Shown here: positions 33,718 to 43,221 of the stretch, in pieces
How the letters are laid out: every line of letters begins with the position of its first letter
Numbering within the stretch: the first letter of the stretch is position 1
From: Nitrosomonas sp.
GTDB lineage: Bacteria; Pseudomonadota; Gammaproteobacteria; Burkholderiales; Nitrosomonadaceae
Length of the DNA: 49,763 nt
Reading direction: 5' to 3'
Assembly: GCA_021774265.1 (NCBI GenBank)
Contig: JAJFJG010000036.1
Coordinates: 1-49,763, forward strand
Program-made: the position numbers and the translations under genes
The notes under the pieces: model-generated
What the model saw: only the letters and a program-made list of their open reading frames with translations
What the model was told of the DNA's origin: nothing
The model's database searches: none

Positions 33718-33825
33718 TGACTTCACGAATTGCGGTAAGATGAGCTTGATCACATATCCAAATTCACGCAGCCTTCCCACCCAGTGAAGTGAGCTAGCGC
33801 AAGCTTTCAAGCCGAAGTGAACAGC
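33718..33825 (-). mobile_element. Small IS110 transposase fragment
   Basis: Minus-strand translation gives FGLKACASSLHWVGRLREFG then YVIKLILPQFVKS, aligning with GMEACGSSHHWARELGGFGH and IKLMPPQFVKP of the IS110 remnant at 28739. Only about 35 codons survive. It is divergent, so it comes from a different IS110 member. Confidence 0.7.
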
Positions 33826-33954
33826 TGAATTATCCCTGGATAATGAAGAATTACTTGTGCTGGATTTTGAAAAGCCTAATATATTAGAAGGAGATACTCG
33901 ATCACTACAATATCTTAAATTTTACATTTTTAATTATTAAAATAGACTATACAC

Positions 33955-34569
33955 ATGCTTGCGAATTATCAAAAATATCTTGTAGGACTGTCTCTGATGC
34001 TTTCTGTGTGCAATATTGGGTTAGCCAATGACCTTAATGACCAACCATTTGGTTTTGGGGAAAAATTTATTGGTTTACAGCTTGGTTACGGGGATGGTAT
34101 TGGGTTTGACTTTATGGGTGATGGAGATGGTAGGCTAGCGTCCTATCTAGCTATTTTTCCACATTTCGGCATTGGAGTTTCTAACCTCATTGGTAGAGAT
34201 TCTTGGTATCAGGGAAATTTTGATGTTGTGCTCGAAGGCGAGTTTATTAGGAATTTTAGACCTGATGGTGGATACTCAGCTGGAGTGGCCACATTGGTAC
34301 GCTATAATTTTCGTAGCTTGCGCACCGTGACTCCCTATATTGAAGCTGGTGGTGGTATCGGTTATCTAAATTTTGATCTGCGAGACCAGTCGGATGGCGT
34401 TATCTTTTATCCACAGTTTGGCGCGGGTTTACGTTTACCTATAAGCGATCGTATGTCTTTAAATCTAGGCTACCGATTACATCATATGTCGAATGCCGGA
34501 ATTCACGATAGAAACAATAGTATTAACGCAAACCTATTCTTACTTGGTTTCAGTTATTCTCTTGATTGA
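33955..34569 (+). CDS. Acyloxyacyl hydrolase (PagL-like lipid A 3-O-deacylase family)
   Basis: A 204-aa outer-membrane beta-barrel protein with signal peptide (YLVGLSLMLSVCNIGLA, cleaved near residue 24). Alternating hydrophobic strands and a C-terminal Phe-Ser-Tyr-Ser strand suit an eight-stranded barrel. The PagL active-site stretch is present as His177-Met-Ser179-Asn-Ala-Gly-Ile; the third residue of the classical triad (Glu, 12 after the Ser) is Asn191 here. Many family members share that change, so activity is uncertain. PagL enzymes remove the 3-O acyl chain from lipid A. No operon partner is close. Confidence 0.8.
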   Translation: MLANYQKYLVGLSLMLSVCNIGLANDLNDQPFGFGEKFIGLQLGYGDGIGFDFMGDGDGRLASYLAIFPHFGIGVSNLIGRDSWYQGNFDVVLEGEFIRNFRPDGGYSAGVATLVRYNFRSLRTVTPYIEAGGGIGYLNFDLRDQSDGVIFYPQFGAGLRLPISDRMSLNLGYRLHHMSNAGIHDRNNSINANLFLLGFSYSLD

Positions 34570-34767
34570 TTAAAATTACTCTCAAGTGTCTAAAGGATTG
34601 CTTTATATGGCACTTCATTTCGATGCGAGTTCAGAGTTCAGGAGACGTAAACGCTTAACTGTCTTCTAATTTGGTGATTTATTACATTTCATCAGAAATA
34701 AATTTTCTCTGCGCGCCCTGCACCTATCCCTGCGGCAAGACCACGGGGAATCGCAAGTTAAAACCGG

Positions 34768-37491
34768 CTAATGCGCCTGTTCCCAATTACTCCCCAACCC
34801 CATTTCGACTAACAATGGTACATCGAGTTTAACAACACCTTCCATCAACTCCGGCAATTTAGTTTTCACTTGTTCGACTTCTTTATCGGGCACTTCCAAC
34901 ACCAATTCATCATGCACTTGCATAATCAGTTTACTCTGCATTTTTTCCTTGACCAGCCAGTTGCTTACTGCGATCATCGCTAACTTTATGATATCTGCTG
35001 CAGTGCCCTGCATGGGAGCATTAATAGCCGCACGTTCTGCGCCTTTTCGGCGGTTGCCATTGGTACTTTTAATTTCAGGCAACCACAGTCTACGACCCAT
35101 CACGGTCTCTACATAGCCTCTATTTTTCGCGTTCTCACGAGTATGTTGCATATAGTCTGCTACACCAGGATAGCGCATAAAATAACGATCCATGTAAGCG
35201 CGGGCAGCGCTGCGTTCTATACCTAGCTGTCCTGCCAAACCAAACTCTGACATGCCATAGATCAGGCCGAAATTAATCACTTTAGCGTAACGGCGCTTTT
35301 CAGTATCCACCTCATCTAATGACAGACCAAATATCTCGGCGGCAGTTGCACTGTGAATATCTTCCCCATTGGAAAATGCTTTAAGAAGACCCGCATCTTG
35401 TGAAATATGTGCCATGATACGTAGCTCTATTTGCGAGTAATCAGCGGAAATAATGCAGCATTCTGGCGGCGCAATAAACGCTTCACGGACGCGTCGTCCC
35501 TCTGCTGTACGTACCGGAATATTTTGCAGATTAGGATCATTGCTTGACAGTCGCCCTGTCACAGCCACGGCTTGCGCATAGTTGGTATGCACTCGCCCTG
35601 TCCGGTCATTCACCATCAGGGGTAGCTTGTCTGTGTAAGTAGATTTCAATTTGGCAAGGCCGCGATAATCCAGCAAGACCTTTGGCAGCGGGTAATCTAG
35701 TGCCAGTTGTTGCAACACATCCTCGTTGGTTGACGGGGCACCTTTGGGTGTTTTTTTAATCACCGGCAGCCTTAGTTGATTAAATAAAATTTCTTGTATT
35801 TGCTTGGGTGAATTGAGGTTAAACGGTTGGCCTGCAATCGTATAGGCTTGCTGCTCCAATGCCAACAATTTTTCACCTAATTCACGGCTTTGCGCTTCCA
35901 ACAATTTAATATCCAATAAAACACCATTACGTTCCATTTCAAATAGCACCTCAAGCACAGGAATCTCCAGCTGGCTATATACCTGCACTAGACGAGTGTC
36001 GTTTTCGATTGCTGGATAAAAGTATTCGTGCAACTGCAATGTGATGTCGGCATCCTCCGCCGCGTATTCTGTCGCCTGCTCGATAGCTACCTGGTCAAAA
36101 CCGATACGATTGATGCCCTTGCCCGTGATGTCGTCATAGCTAATCGTCTCGATGTCCAAATGACGCCGAGCCAAGCTATCCATATTATGCGGAAGATGAG
36201 ATTCCAAAATATAGGATTGCAACATCGTGTCATGTACGATGCCATTCAGGTTGACACCATGATTCGCAAAAATATGTTTATCATATTTGAGATTTTGCCC
36301 TACTTTACATTTCGCGGGATCTTCCAGCCAAGGCCTGAGCATATTCAGTGCGACATCGAAACCGATTTGTTGTTCAACGCCAGCATAATGATGCTCCAGT
36401 GGTAGGTAGGCCGCATGACCTGCTTCTATACAAAATGAAATGCCAACAAGCTGAGCAGTCAAGGGATTCAAACCTGTAGTCTCGGTGTCAATTGACACCA
36501 AGGGTGCTTTATCAAACCGCGCTATCCATTCGTCAAGTTCGTCTTCTGTATTTATGGTTTGATAATTAATCGGATTAACATCCTCAGGTGCTACTATCTT
36601 TTTCGCTTGCTCTTTATTATCTGGTGTTTGTGGCGTTACATTTGACTGTTGTTGTAGCTCCCGCAATGCTGTTTTCATGCCCAACTGTTCGTATAATTCG
36701 GTCAGCTTTTCCGTGTCTTGCGGTTTCAGTTGCAATGCGCTAATGCTAGCAGGCAAAGTCACATCACATTTAATGGCCAGCAGCTCTCGCGTCATGCCAA
36801 ATTGTCCCAACGCGCTACGCAAATTATTACCCACAACCCCTTTAATCTCAGATGCGTGCGTAATGATATTGTCCAGTGATTCATACTTTGTCAGCCATTT
36901 CACTGCTGTTTTGGGACCGACTTTGTCTACACCGGGAATATTGTCGGAGCTATCGCCAATTAGGGCCAAATAATCCAATATTCTTTCGGGTGGAACGCCA
37001 AACTTAGCACTCACCCCTTTCTCATCCAGCACTTCATTGTTCATAGTGTTAACCAACGTAACTTGTGAATTGACCAGCTGCGCGATGTCTTTATCACCCG
37101 TGGAAATAATACATTTCATATTTTTACCGGTTGCCTGTGCTGCCAACGTACCAATGACATCATCTGCTTCAACATCATCAATCATCATAATGGGCCAACC
37201 CATGGCATCAATACACTCGTGCAACGGCTTAATCTGTGTCGCCAAATCGGCCGGCATTGACGGACGATTAGCCTTATATTCTGAATATATCCGGTTACGA
37301 AAAGTTTTACCTTTTGCATCAAACACGCACACGCTATAATCAGCATGGTAATCCTTGTGCAAGCGGCGTAACATATTAAGCACCCCATGAATGGCACCAG
37401 TAGGTTCATTTTTTCGATTTCGCAAATCAGGTAGCGCATGAAAAGCGCGGTATAAGTACGATGAGCCATCAACCAGTAACAATGTTTTCAT
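34768..37491 (-). CDS. polA: DNA polymerase I
   Basis: A complete 907-aa PolA for Okazaki fragment processing and repair. The N-terminal 5' nuclease domain (1-290) carries DDVEADDVIGTL and YLALIGDSSDNIPGV; the proofreading exonuclease has the intact Asp335-x-Glu337 (SIDTETTGL); the polymerase domain shows motif A DYSQIELR, motif B RRYAKVINFGLIYG and motif C Val-His-Asp-Glu at 859-862. All catalytic residues are in place. Its start codon is only 15 bases from the start of the divergent LOG gene. AGGGAA upstream is the likely ribosome site. Confidence 0.97.
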   Translation of the reverse strand: MKTLLLVDGSSYLYRAFHALPDLRNRKNEPTGAIHGVLNMLRRLHKDYHADYSVCVFDAKGKTFRNRIYSEYKANRPSMPADLATQIKPLHECIDAMGWPIMMIDDVEADDVIGTLAAQATGKNMKCIISTGDKDIAQLVNSQVTLVNTMNNEVLDEKGVSAKFGVPPERILDYLALIGDSSDNIPGVDKVGPKTAVKWLTKYESLDNIITHASEIKGVVGNNLRSALGQFGMTRELLAIKCDVTLPASISALQLKPQDTEKLTELYEQLGMKTALRELQQQSNVTPQTPDNKEQAKKIVAPEDVNPINYQTINTEDELDEWIARFDKAPLVSIDTETTGLNPLTAQLVGISFCIEAGHAAYLPLEHHYAGVEQQIGFDVALNMLRPWLEDPAKCKVGQNLKYDKHIFANHGVNLNGIVHDTMLQSYILESHLPHNMDSLARRHLDIETISYDDITGKGINRIGFDQVAIEQATEYAAEDADITLQLHEYFYPAIENDTRLVQVYSQLEIPVLEVLFEMERNGVLLDIKLLEAQSRELGEKLLALEQQAYTIAGQPFNLNSPKQIQEILFNQLRLPVIKKTPKGAPSTNEDVLQQLALDYPLPKVLLDYRGLAKLKSTYTDKLPLMVNDRTGRVHTNYAQAVAVTGRLSSNDPNLQNIPVRTAEGRRVREAFIAPPECCIISADYSQIELRIMAHISQDAGLLKAFSNGEDIHSATAAEIFGLSLDEVDTEKRRYAKVINFGLIYGMSEFGLAGQLGIERSAARAYMDRYFMRYPGVADYMQHTRENAKNRGYVETVMGRRLWLPEIKSTNGNRRKGAERAAINAPMQGTAADIIKLAMIAVSNWLVKEKMQSKLIMQVHDELVLEVPDKEVEQVKTKLPELMEGVVKLDVPLLVEMGLGSNWEQAH

Positions 37492-37506
37492 TTACAAAGA
37501 TTCCCT

Positions 37507-38226
37507 ATGAGCCTGCAATATAAATTAGCCACCACGTTATCGACAGAAAAAACCTGGTCCGAGAAAGAGTCATGGCGCTTGTTTGGGATTATGGCAGAAT
37601 TTGTGGAGGGAACGGAACGACTTGATCCCATTCGTCCGGCTGTAAGTATTTTTGGCAGTGCGCGAACACATCCTAATCACCCACACTTTTTATTAGCCGA
37701 AAAAATAGCTAGGCAGTTGTCTGATGCTGGATTTTCAGTCATTTCTGGTGGCGGGCCAGGAATCATGGAGGCGGCGAACAAAGGTGCTTATTTTGGCAAA
37801 TCACCTAGTGTTGGACTGAATATTCAATTACCCCATGAACAGCACAACAACACTTACCAAGACATCAGCCAGACATTCCGTCATTTCTTCGCACGCAAAT
37901 ATATGTTTGTAAAATTTGCCACGGCCTACGTTGTCTTACCCGGCGGGTTTGGTACATTGGATGAACTGATGGAAGCATTAACATTGATCCAAACTGGAAA
38001 AACAAGAAAAATGCCCATAGTTTTGGTTTGTTCTGAATACTGGGGTGGTTTACTTGATTGGTTCAATAATACACTCATAACTGAAGGCTTTATTTCTTCT
38101 GAAGACATGAATTTAATGAAAGTTATTGATGAACCTAGTGAAGTTGTTAATGCCATCTTCCAGTATTATGAAACCAGTGGATTTGAACCGACAGATGCTG
38201 AGCGTGAAATTCAACTCAATCTATAA
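37507..38226 (+). CDS. LOG-family (TIGR00730) nucleoside-monophosphate phosphoribohydrolase-like protein
   Basis: A 239-aa Rossmann-like cytoplasmic protein with the two LOG signatures: SGGGPGIMEAANKGAY (about residues 82-97) and LPGGFGTLDELMEALTLIQT (about 145-164), which form the nucleotide site; Arg and Glu of the catalytic pair are in these blocks. LOG proteins hydrolyse nucleoside 5'-monophosphates, in some bacteria yielding cytokinin bases; the exact substrate here is unknown. Length matches the long bacterial group. The neighbouring divergent polA shares an extremely short intergenic region. Confidence 0.9.
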   Translation: MSLQYKLATTLSTEKTWSEKESWRLFGIMAEFVEGTERLDPIRPAVSIFGSARTHPNHPHFLLAEKIARQLSDAGFSVISGGGPGIMEAANKGAYFGKSPSVGLNIQLPHEQHNNTYQDISQTFRHFFARKYMFVKFATAYVVLPGGFGTLDELMEALTLIQTGKTRKMPIVLVCSEYWGGLLDWFNNTLITEGFISSEDMNLMKVIDEPSEVVNAIFQYYETSGFEPTDAEREIQLNL

Positions 38227-38288
38227 CCGATGCCCGACAATTCAGATAAAATAGAACATATGATCCGTCTGAACCACCGGGAACTAAC

Positions 38289-38666
38289 ATGCGCCGAATA
38301 ATTTATATAATCTTATTAATTTATACCTTACCGGTGACGGCGCAATTAGATCAGCCCGATGATTTAATTCCCATCCCAGAGTATTCCGATCTTCCTGAGT
38401 TAGACGACCCCCCACCGTTACCACCGGAGGTTATGCAAGAACTTGAGCTTGATCCAGAGCTGGAACCTCAAATTACTATTATCAAGCGCGGCGACGATAC
38501 GATTGAAGAACATCGAATTAATGGTGAATTACATATGATTAAAGTTATTCCACGCATTGGTTTACCCTATTATCTCGTTAAAAACCGCCGTGGCGAAATA
38601 GACAGCCACCCTGGAGATGCAGGAACTAATGTCAGCGCCCCAATGTGGCGTATTCTTGAATTTTAA
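38289..38666 (+). CDS. DUF2782 domain protein
   Basis: A 125-aa exported protein with signal peptide (RRIIYIILLIYTLPVTA). A Pro- and acid-rich linker (YSDLPELDDPPPLPPEVMQE) precedes the conserved domain (EPQITIIKRGDDTIEEHRIN ... IPRIGLPYYLVKN). Function is unknown; the family regularly sits between polA and homoserine kinase in beta- and gammaproteobacteria, as here. It starts 62 bases after the LOG gene and is followed after 84 bases by thrB, so it may be part of one transcription unit. Confidence 0.88.
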   Translation: MRRIIYIILLIYTLPVTAQLDQPDDLIPIPEYSDLPELDDPPPLPPEVMQELELDPELEPQITIIKRGDDTIEEHRINGELHMIKVIPRIGLPYYLVKNRRGEIDSHPGDAGTNVSAPMWRILEF

Positions 38667-38750
38667 TACTACAGTTGAGAAAATGAATATAAAGTCTATT
38701 TTATCCATTTGATAATATTAATTTTCACCCATCTTCTTTTTTCATAACTC

Positions 38751-39701
38751 ATGTCAGTATTTACAACAGTCACCCCAGAACAGCTTTCACTATGGCTTAA
38801 AAATTACGCATTGGGTCAATTAATCGACCTACAGGGTATTTCTTCTGGTATAGAGAATACCAACTATTTTGTCACCACAGCACAGGGCAAATATGTTCTC
38901 ACCTTATTTGAAAAACTAACTGTCGCTGAATTGCCATTCTATCTCGATCTGATGGCATATTTATCCGCTAACAATCTACCTTGTCCCAAACCAATAACCA
39001 ATTTAAACAATAAATTATTCGGCGAATTAAATGGCAAGCCTGCTAGCATTATCACTTGTCTTCCCGGTGCGTCACTAGAACAACCAACCGCGAATCATTG
39101 CGCAGAAGTGGGAGAAATATTAGCCCGAATACATATATCAGGGCAATCCTACAAAGCACAAATGGATAACCCTCGTGGGTTAACATGGTGGAAAGAGAAA
39201 GCTCCTCATATATCGTCATTCATTGATACAAGTGAGCAAAAATTGCTTAATGAAGCCTTAGCATTTCAAACGTCACAAGATATTAGCACATTACCAACAG
39301 GCATCATACATGCCGATTTATTCCGAGATAACGTTCTATTTAATGATGATAAAGTTGGCGGTTTCATTGACTTTTACTTTGCATGTACTGATGTATTATT
39401 ATACGACTTAGCAATTGTTGCTAATGATTGGTGCATGACTGAGAATGCAACATTAGATGAATCACGAGCACTATCACTCATTGAAGCGTATCATCGCATT
39501 CGTCCACTATCTCCGGAAGAACATGCCGCTTGGCCAGCGATGTTACACGCAGGCGCACTACGTTTCTGGATATCACGATTATATGATTACCATCTACCAC
39601 GCCCTGGAGAACTTACTCATGCAAAAGACCCTTCACACTTCAAAAAAATATTAAAGAATCACATAACTGATAAATCAAAATTACTTGAAATTTGGGTTTA
39701 G
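38751..39701 (+). CDS. thrB: Homoserine kinase (choline-kinase-like type)
   Basis: A 316-aa kinase that phosphorylates L-homoserine on the way to threonine. It is the protein-kinase-like type (TIGR00938), not the GHMP type: the Brenner motif is [14 protein letters not shown] (about residues 184-197), the metal-binding Asp follows in GGFIDFYFA, and [11 protein letters not shown] marks the N-terminal lobe. Length is normal. Placed after DUF2782 and near polA, as in many relatives. No thrC is visible in the window. No strong ribosome site precedes the ATG. Confidence 0.92.
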   Translation: MSVFTTVTPEQLSLWLKNYALGQLIDLQGISSGIENTNYFVTTAQGKYVLTLFEKLTVAELPFYLDLMAYLSANNLPCPKPITNLNNKLFGELNGKPASIITCLPGASLEQPTANHCAEVGEILARIHISGQSYKAQMDNPRGLTWWKEKAPHISSFIDTSEQKLLNEALAFQTSQDISTLPTGIIHADLFRDNVLFNDDKVGGFIDFYFACTDVLLYDLAIVANDWCMTENATLDESRALSLIEAYHRIRPLSPEEHAAWPAMLHAGALRFWISRLYDYHLPRPGELTHAKDPSHFKKILKNHITDKSKLLEIWV

Positions 39702-39798
39702 CCATATGTAGTAATGTTAATATAATCAGATATTATTTATATAATAATCATTAAGAATTAGCTGTAAGCTGTAGCGAATCAATTTGGAGAACATAGCA

Positions 39799-40716
39799 AT
39801 GGAAGTACATCAGGTAAAAGCAAGGCAAGGCTTGCAATGGATAATGAGTGGATTTTATCTGTTTCGCATGGCCCCGGCAGCATGGATACTATTAACATTC
39901 ACTTTAATTTTAATTGCCATGTCACTTGCGCTTGTCCCTCTTCTAGGTCAATTTGTTTTCACGTTGATTTCACCTGTATTTTTAGCAGGGCTAATGCTCG
40001 GATGTAAAGCTCTTGAACAAGGCGAGAAACTTGACTTGCCTTATTTATTCATAGCCTTCAAGGACAATTCAGCACCGTTAATAACGATTGGTGGGATTTA
40101 CCTGATTGGGCAAGTCTTAATTGTCGGCATCGTCATGCTGATTGGCGGTACTGTCATGGTCGACATGCTTCTTTATGGAAAAAGAGTTGATGAAAGTGAA
40201 TTAATGGGCGTCATGAGCAGCATGATGACAGCCTCGTTAATTGCCATATCTTTATCTGTCCCATTGATCATGGCAGCTTGGTTCTCACCGCTGTTGGTTA
40301 TATTTCATAATGTTCCACCCATCCAAGCCATGAAAAAAAGCTTTTCTGCATGCCTTAGGAACTTCATTCCATTCCAACTTTATGGCGTCGTCATAATTAT
40401 ATTAGCAATCATTGCAATTATTCCTTATGGTTTAGGACTTTTTATCCTCACCCCAACATTCTTTGCCTCGATTTATGTCAGTTATAAAGACATTTTCCTT
40501 ACTGAACCCATTATGATGAAAAGTTCGAAAATTAAACCTATTAAAGAAAAGGTTTCTTGGGAAAGTACTGAGGAAATAGCCAATCAATCAGAGGAAGACA
40601 TTGTCAAATGCGCACAATGTGACATATACATTCCTAGAAATGAAGCCATTAATGTTGATGATAAGTTTTTCTGTAGTGACGAGCATCGTCGTCAATATCA
40701 AGAAGAAAAAAACTAA
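39799..40716 (+). CDS. BPSS1780-family membrane protein with a C-terminal zinc-ribbon-like tail
   Basis: A 305-aa inner-membrane protein with about five to six helices (WILLTFTLILIAMSLALVPL; LIGQVLIVGIVMLIGG; LIAISLSVPLIMAAW; VVIILAIIAIIPYG). The N-terminus EVHQVKARQGLQWIMSGFYL marks the BPSS1780 family of unknown function. The last about 40 residues are soluble and carry CAQCDIYIP and FFCSDEHRRQY, resembling the Cys-rich PP0621-type motif normally found as a separate small protein. I chose the ATG at 39799, which has GGAG upstream, over an in-frame TTG five codons earlier. Confidence 0.8.
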   Translation: MEVHQVKARQGLQWIMSGFYLFRMAPAAWILLTFTLILIAMSLALVPLLGQFVFTLISPVFLAGLMLGCKALEQGEKLDLPYLFIAFKDNSAPLITIGGIYLIGQVLIVGIVMLIGGTVMVDMLLYGKRVDESELMGVMSSMMTASLIAISLSVPLIMAAWFSPLLVIFHNVPPIQAMKKSFSACLRNFIPFQLYGVVIIILAIIAIIPYGLGLFILTPTFFASIYVSYKDIFLTEPIMMKSSKIKPIKEKVSWESTEEIANQSEEDIVKCAQCDIYIPRNEAINVDDKFFCSDEHRRQYQEEKN

Positions 40717-40815
40717 TGTTTGGCCTGTTGTCACCTGATAGATAGTGAACTGCTTAACAGCATTTTTTCTGGTGTTAATGCCACCGCTATTGAAAATTAT
40801 CAACACCCTTAAGGT

Positions 40816-40955
40816 ATGCCTGTCAAATTAGGTTAAGTGACGAATAGATTGATATAATCTTGCCGTTTAATTTCCAATGAACTTTTTAACAATTAATTTA
40901 AATACAAAGTTTATAAAATTTTTTTGCAAAAAAATAACTATTATCCGACAGGCCC
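40816..40955. mobile_element. Divergent relative of the 109-bp MITE
   Basis: The right end TATTATCCGACAGGCCC and the preceding A-rich TTTTGCAAAAAAATAAC match the MITE at 18706-18814 closely. The left end GCCTGTCAAATTAGG is a weaker inverted match. No target duplication was found. It lies about 250 bases upstream of the acyl carrier protein gene; 40717-41203 otherwise holds no gene. Confidence 0.55.
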
Positions 40956-41203
40956 ATAATATAAAAGATTGTCCTGTGTAAAATAAAATAACCCGTCACT
41001 ATTTCAATAACAACGACCACCCAGAAAATATAATAGTTGTTAACCTCATGAATTTCGTTTACTTTATCTATTAATACATATTTGAACAATACCTTATACT
41101 GACTGACTATAATCGAAATAAATTACCTTATTAAAGGGGAAGTTGCGATTAATTTAACCCATTAAAAAATTATATTTGTAACATGACAAAAACGGAGTGA
41201 CGC

Positions 41204-41455
41204 ATGGAGTTACAGGAAGAAATAATTAAAATAATACGTGATGTACTAGTATTAGAAAATCGAGCTGATAACTTTGGGGCATCAACGGCTTTAGTTGGAG
41301 ATATCCCAGAATTTGATTCGATGTCAGTGGTAGCCATAATCACCGCATTGGAAGAAGAATATGGATGCACCTTCGAGGATGAAGAAATTACTGAAGAGAC
41401 ATTTGCAACAATTGGTAGCTTGACTAAAGTAGTTGAATCAAAATTACAACAGTGA
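41204..41455 (+). CDS. Acyl carrier protein of the exosortase A-associated locus
   Basis: An 83-aa carrier protein whose Asp38-Ser39-Met40 (EFDSMSVV) marks the serine that receives phosphopantetheine. It is acidic and helical like other ACPs. An ACP standing directly before two alpha/beta hydrolases and an AMP ligase is the standard exosortase A-associated arrangement, so it probably carries the acyl or amino-acyl group that the ligase activates. GGAG seven bases upstream supports the start. Its TGA overlaps the next gene's GTG (GTGA at 41452-41455). Confidence 0.88.
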   Translation: MELQEEIIKIIRDVLVLENRADNFGASTALVGDIPEFDSMSVVAIITALEEEYGCTFEDEEITEETFATIGSLTKVVESKLQQ

Positions 41456-42294
41456 ATCCAACTAATTACATTACCCCAAAATTTATTGAGGGAAATGCAG
41501 GGAAATTATTTTCACTACATTATGCACCACAAAATATTACCGACAATTCAGAGTGCTTTGTTATAGCGCCATCATTTGCTGAAGAAATGAATAGATGTCG
41601 TTATATGGGCACTATGTTAGCACAGTTACTATCAAGAAATGGATTTGGGTATTTAATTGTAGACACATATGGTACGGGAGATAGTGAGGGTGACTCTAAG
41701 GATGTTGGCTGGAATCAGAGTTGCCAAGATTTGAAGACTGCGTTTGATTATGCACATACACTTGGTTATTTGCATGTTTCTCTACTAGGTGTGAGATTAG
41801 GCGCTTTACAAGTAATGCAAATTCTTTCTAAACTGGAAAACATCAATCGATTAGTCTTTTGGCAGCCTGTAATTAATGGGCAAGCTGCTCTCACACAATT
41901 TTTAAGAATTAAAATTGCAGCCTCAATTGGTCGTAATGAGAAAGCTGAAACTATCGGAGATTTTGAGAGACAAATTGAAGAGGGTAATTTTTTAAGCGTT
42001 GCTGGCTATAATATGAGTCCTGAACTTTTCAAAGCTATGAAAGAAGCAAAATTTCTAGGTAACATTGAGTCTTGCCCAATCCCTGTTGCTTGGTTTACTA
42101 CCCTTACATCAGTTAATAGAAAAACACCGCGTAGTGAACTAGCCTTAATTGACCAATGGCGAGCACAAGGAGCAAAGATTGACCATATGGAAATAATAGG
42201 ACCGCCCTTCTGGCAAGCACATGAACGCACATTAATACCAGAATTAGTTGATGCCACAGTAAAATATATTACGGGTAGCAAGTATGAATATTGA
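41452..42294 (+). CDS. Exosortase A system-associated hydrolase 2
   Basis: A 280-aa alpha/beta-hydrolase-fold protein of the TIGR03101 type. The strand-turn before the first helix is intact (VIAPSFAEEMNRCR), and DTYGTGDSEGD is conserved. At the nucleophile elbow the usual GxSxG reads Gly113-Val-Arg115-Leu-Gly, so the serine nucleophile is replaced; this family characteristically has GxRLGA there. It may therefore bind rather than hydrolyse acyl groups. It is translationally coupled to the ACP upstream (GTGA overlap) and overlaps hydrolase 1 by 11 bases. Confidence 0.85.
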   Translation: MNPTNYITPKFIEGNAGKLFSLHYAPQNITDNSECFVIAPSFAEEMNRCRYMGTMLAQLLSRNGFGYLIVDTYGTGDSEGDSKDVGWNQSCQDLKTAFDYAHTLGYLHVSLLGVRLGALQVMQILSKLENINRLVFWQPVINGQAALTQFLRIKIAASIGRNEKAETIGDFERQIEEGNFLSVAGYNMSPELFKAMKEAKFLGNIESCPIPVAWFTTLTSVNRKTPRSELALIDQWRAQGAKIDHMEIIGPPFWQAHERTLIPELVDATVKYITGSKYEY

Positions 42295-43147
42295 GATTCC
42301 GATACTTATTCCATGTAACGATGATTCGCTAGTGGGAATTGTGCATAAGCCTGAAAATGAAGCCAAGGTGGGTGTTGTCATTGTTGTTGCAGGTGGGCCG
42401 CAATATCGTGTTGGCGCACACAGGCAATTTGTAACACTTGCCAGAAAACTGGCCAAGAAGGGTATTGCTGCCATTCGATTTGATCATCGAGGAACAGGTG
42501 ATAGCACCGGCGAATTGCGTGGTTTCATGGATATGAACGAGGACATACAAAATGCAATTCATACTCTATGCATGCATGTACCTACAATTGAACATGTTGT
42601 ATTATGGGGAGAGTGTGTTTCAGCAACAGCCTGTACTTTTTATAGTTATACTGATACACGCGTGAAAGGGATTCTTTTAACCAACCCGTGGATTAGGACT
42701 GAACAGGGCCAGGCAAAAACATTCTTAAAACATTATTATTGGGATCGTTTATTTGATAAATCTTTCTGGTTAAAAGTTAGATCTGGGAAATTTTCTATTT
42801 TACGCTCAATAACTTCATATTTTAAGCTATATCAATCATCCAAATCAAAAACTGAAATTCCAATAAATATTGAACAAAGTCTAGTAACACTACCTTTACC
42901 AGAGCGGCTAGTTAAAAGTTGCGAACACTTTCATGGAAAGATACTCGTGGTAACCAGCGGTAAGGATCTAATTGCACAGGAATATAAAGACTACGTAGAA
43001 TTCTCTACTTCTTGGCAAAATATGATTCAAAATGACAAAATTACAACTTATGACATTCCAGACTCAGACCATACGTTTTCTCGCGAAACTTGGAGGGATG
43101 CATTGTTTGATTATACAGAAAACTGGATAATTCAAAATTATAGGTAA
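42284..43147 (+). CDS. Exosortase A system-associated hydrolase 1
   Basis: A 287-aa alpha/beta hydrolase of the TIGR03100 type. The oxyanion region is VVAGGPQYRVGAHRQF, FDHRGTGDSTG follows, and the nucleophile elbow is Gly109-Glu-Cys111-Val-Ser, so cysteine is the probable nucleophile. A His near the C-terminus (DSDHTF) completes a possible triad. It overlaps hydrolase 2 by 11 bases and is 75 bases before the ligase gene. In other genomes both hydrolases accompany the exosortase A/PEP-CTERM exopolysaccharide system; their substrates are unproven. Confidence 0.87.
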   Translation: MNIEIPILIPCNDDSLVGIVHKPENEAKVGVVIVVAGGPQYRVGAHRQFVTLARKLAKKGIAAIRFDHRGTGDSTGELRGFMDMNEDIQNAIHTLCMHVPTIEHVVLWGECVSATACTFYSYTDTRVKGILLTNPWIRTEQGQAKTFLKHYYWDRLFDKSFWLKVRSGKFSILRSITSYFKLYQSSKSKTEIPINIEQSLVTLPLPERLVKSCEHFHGKILVVTSGKDLIAQEYKDYVEFSTSWQNMIQNDKITTYDIPDSDHTFSRETWRDALFDYTENWIIQNYR

Positions 43148-43221
43148 GTTGCAATGCAAAACCTAATACTTCTAGTAAAATCAGCATTTTAATATTATTA
43201 ATTAACTTAAAAGAGGGAATT

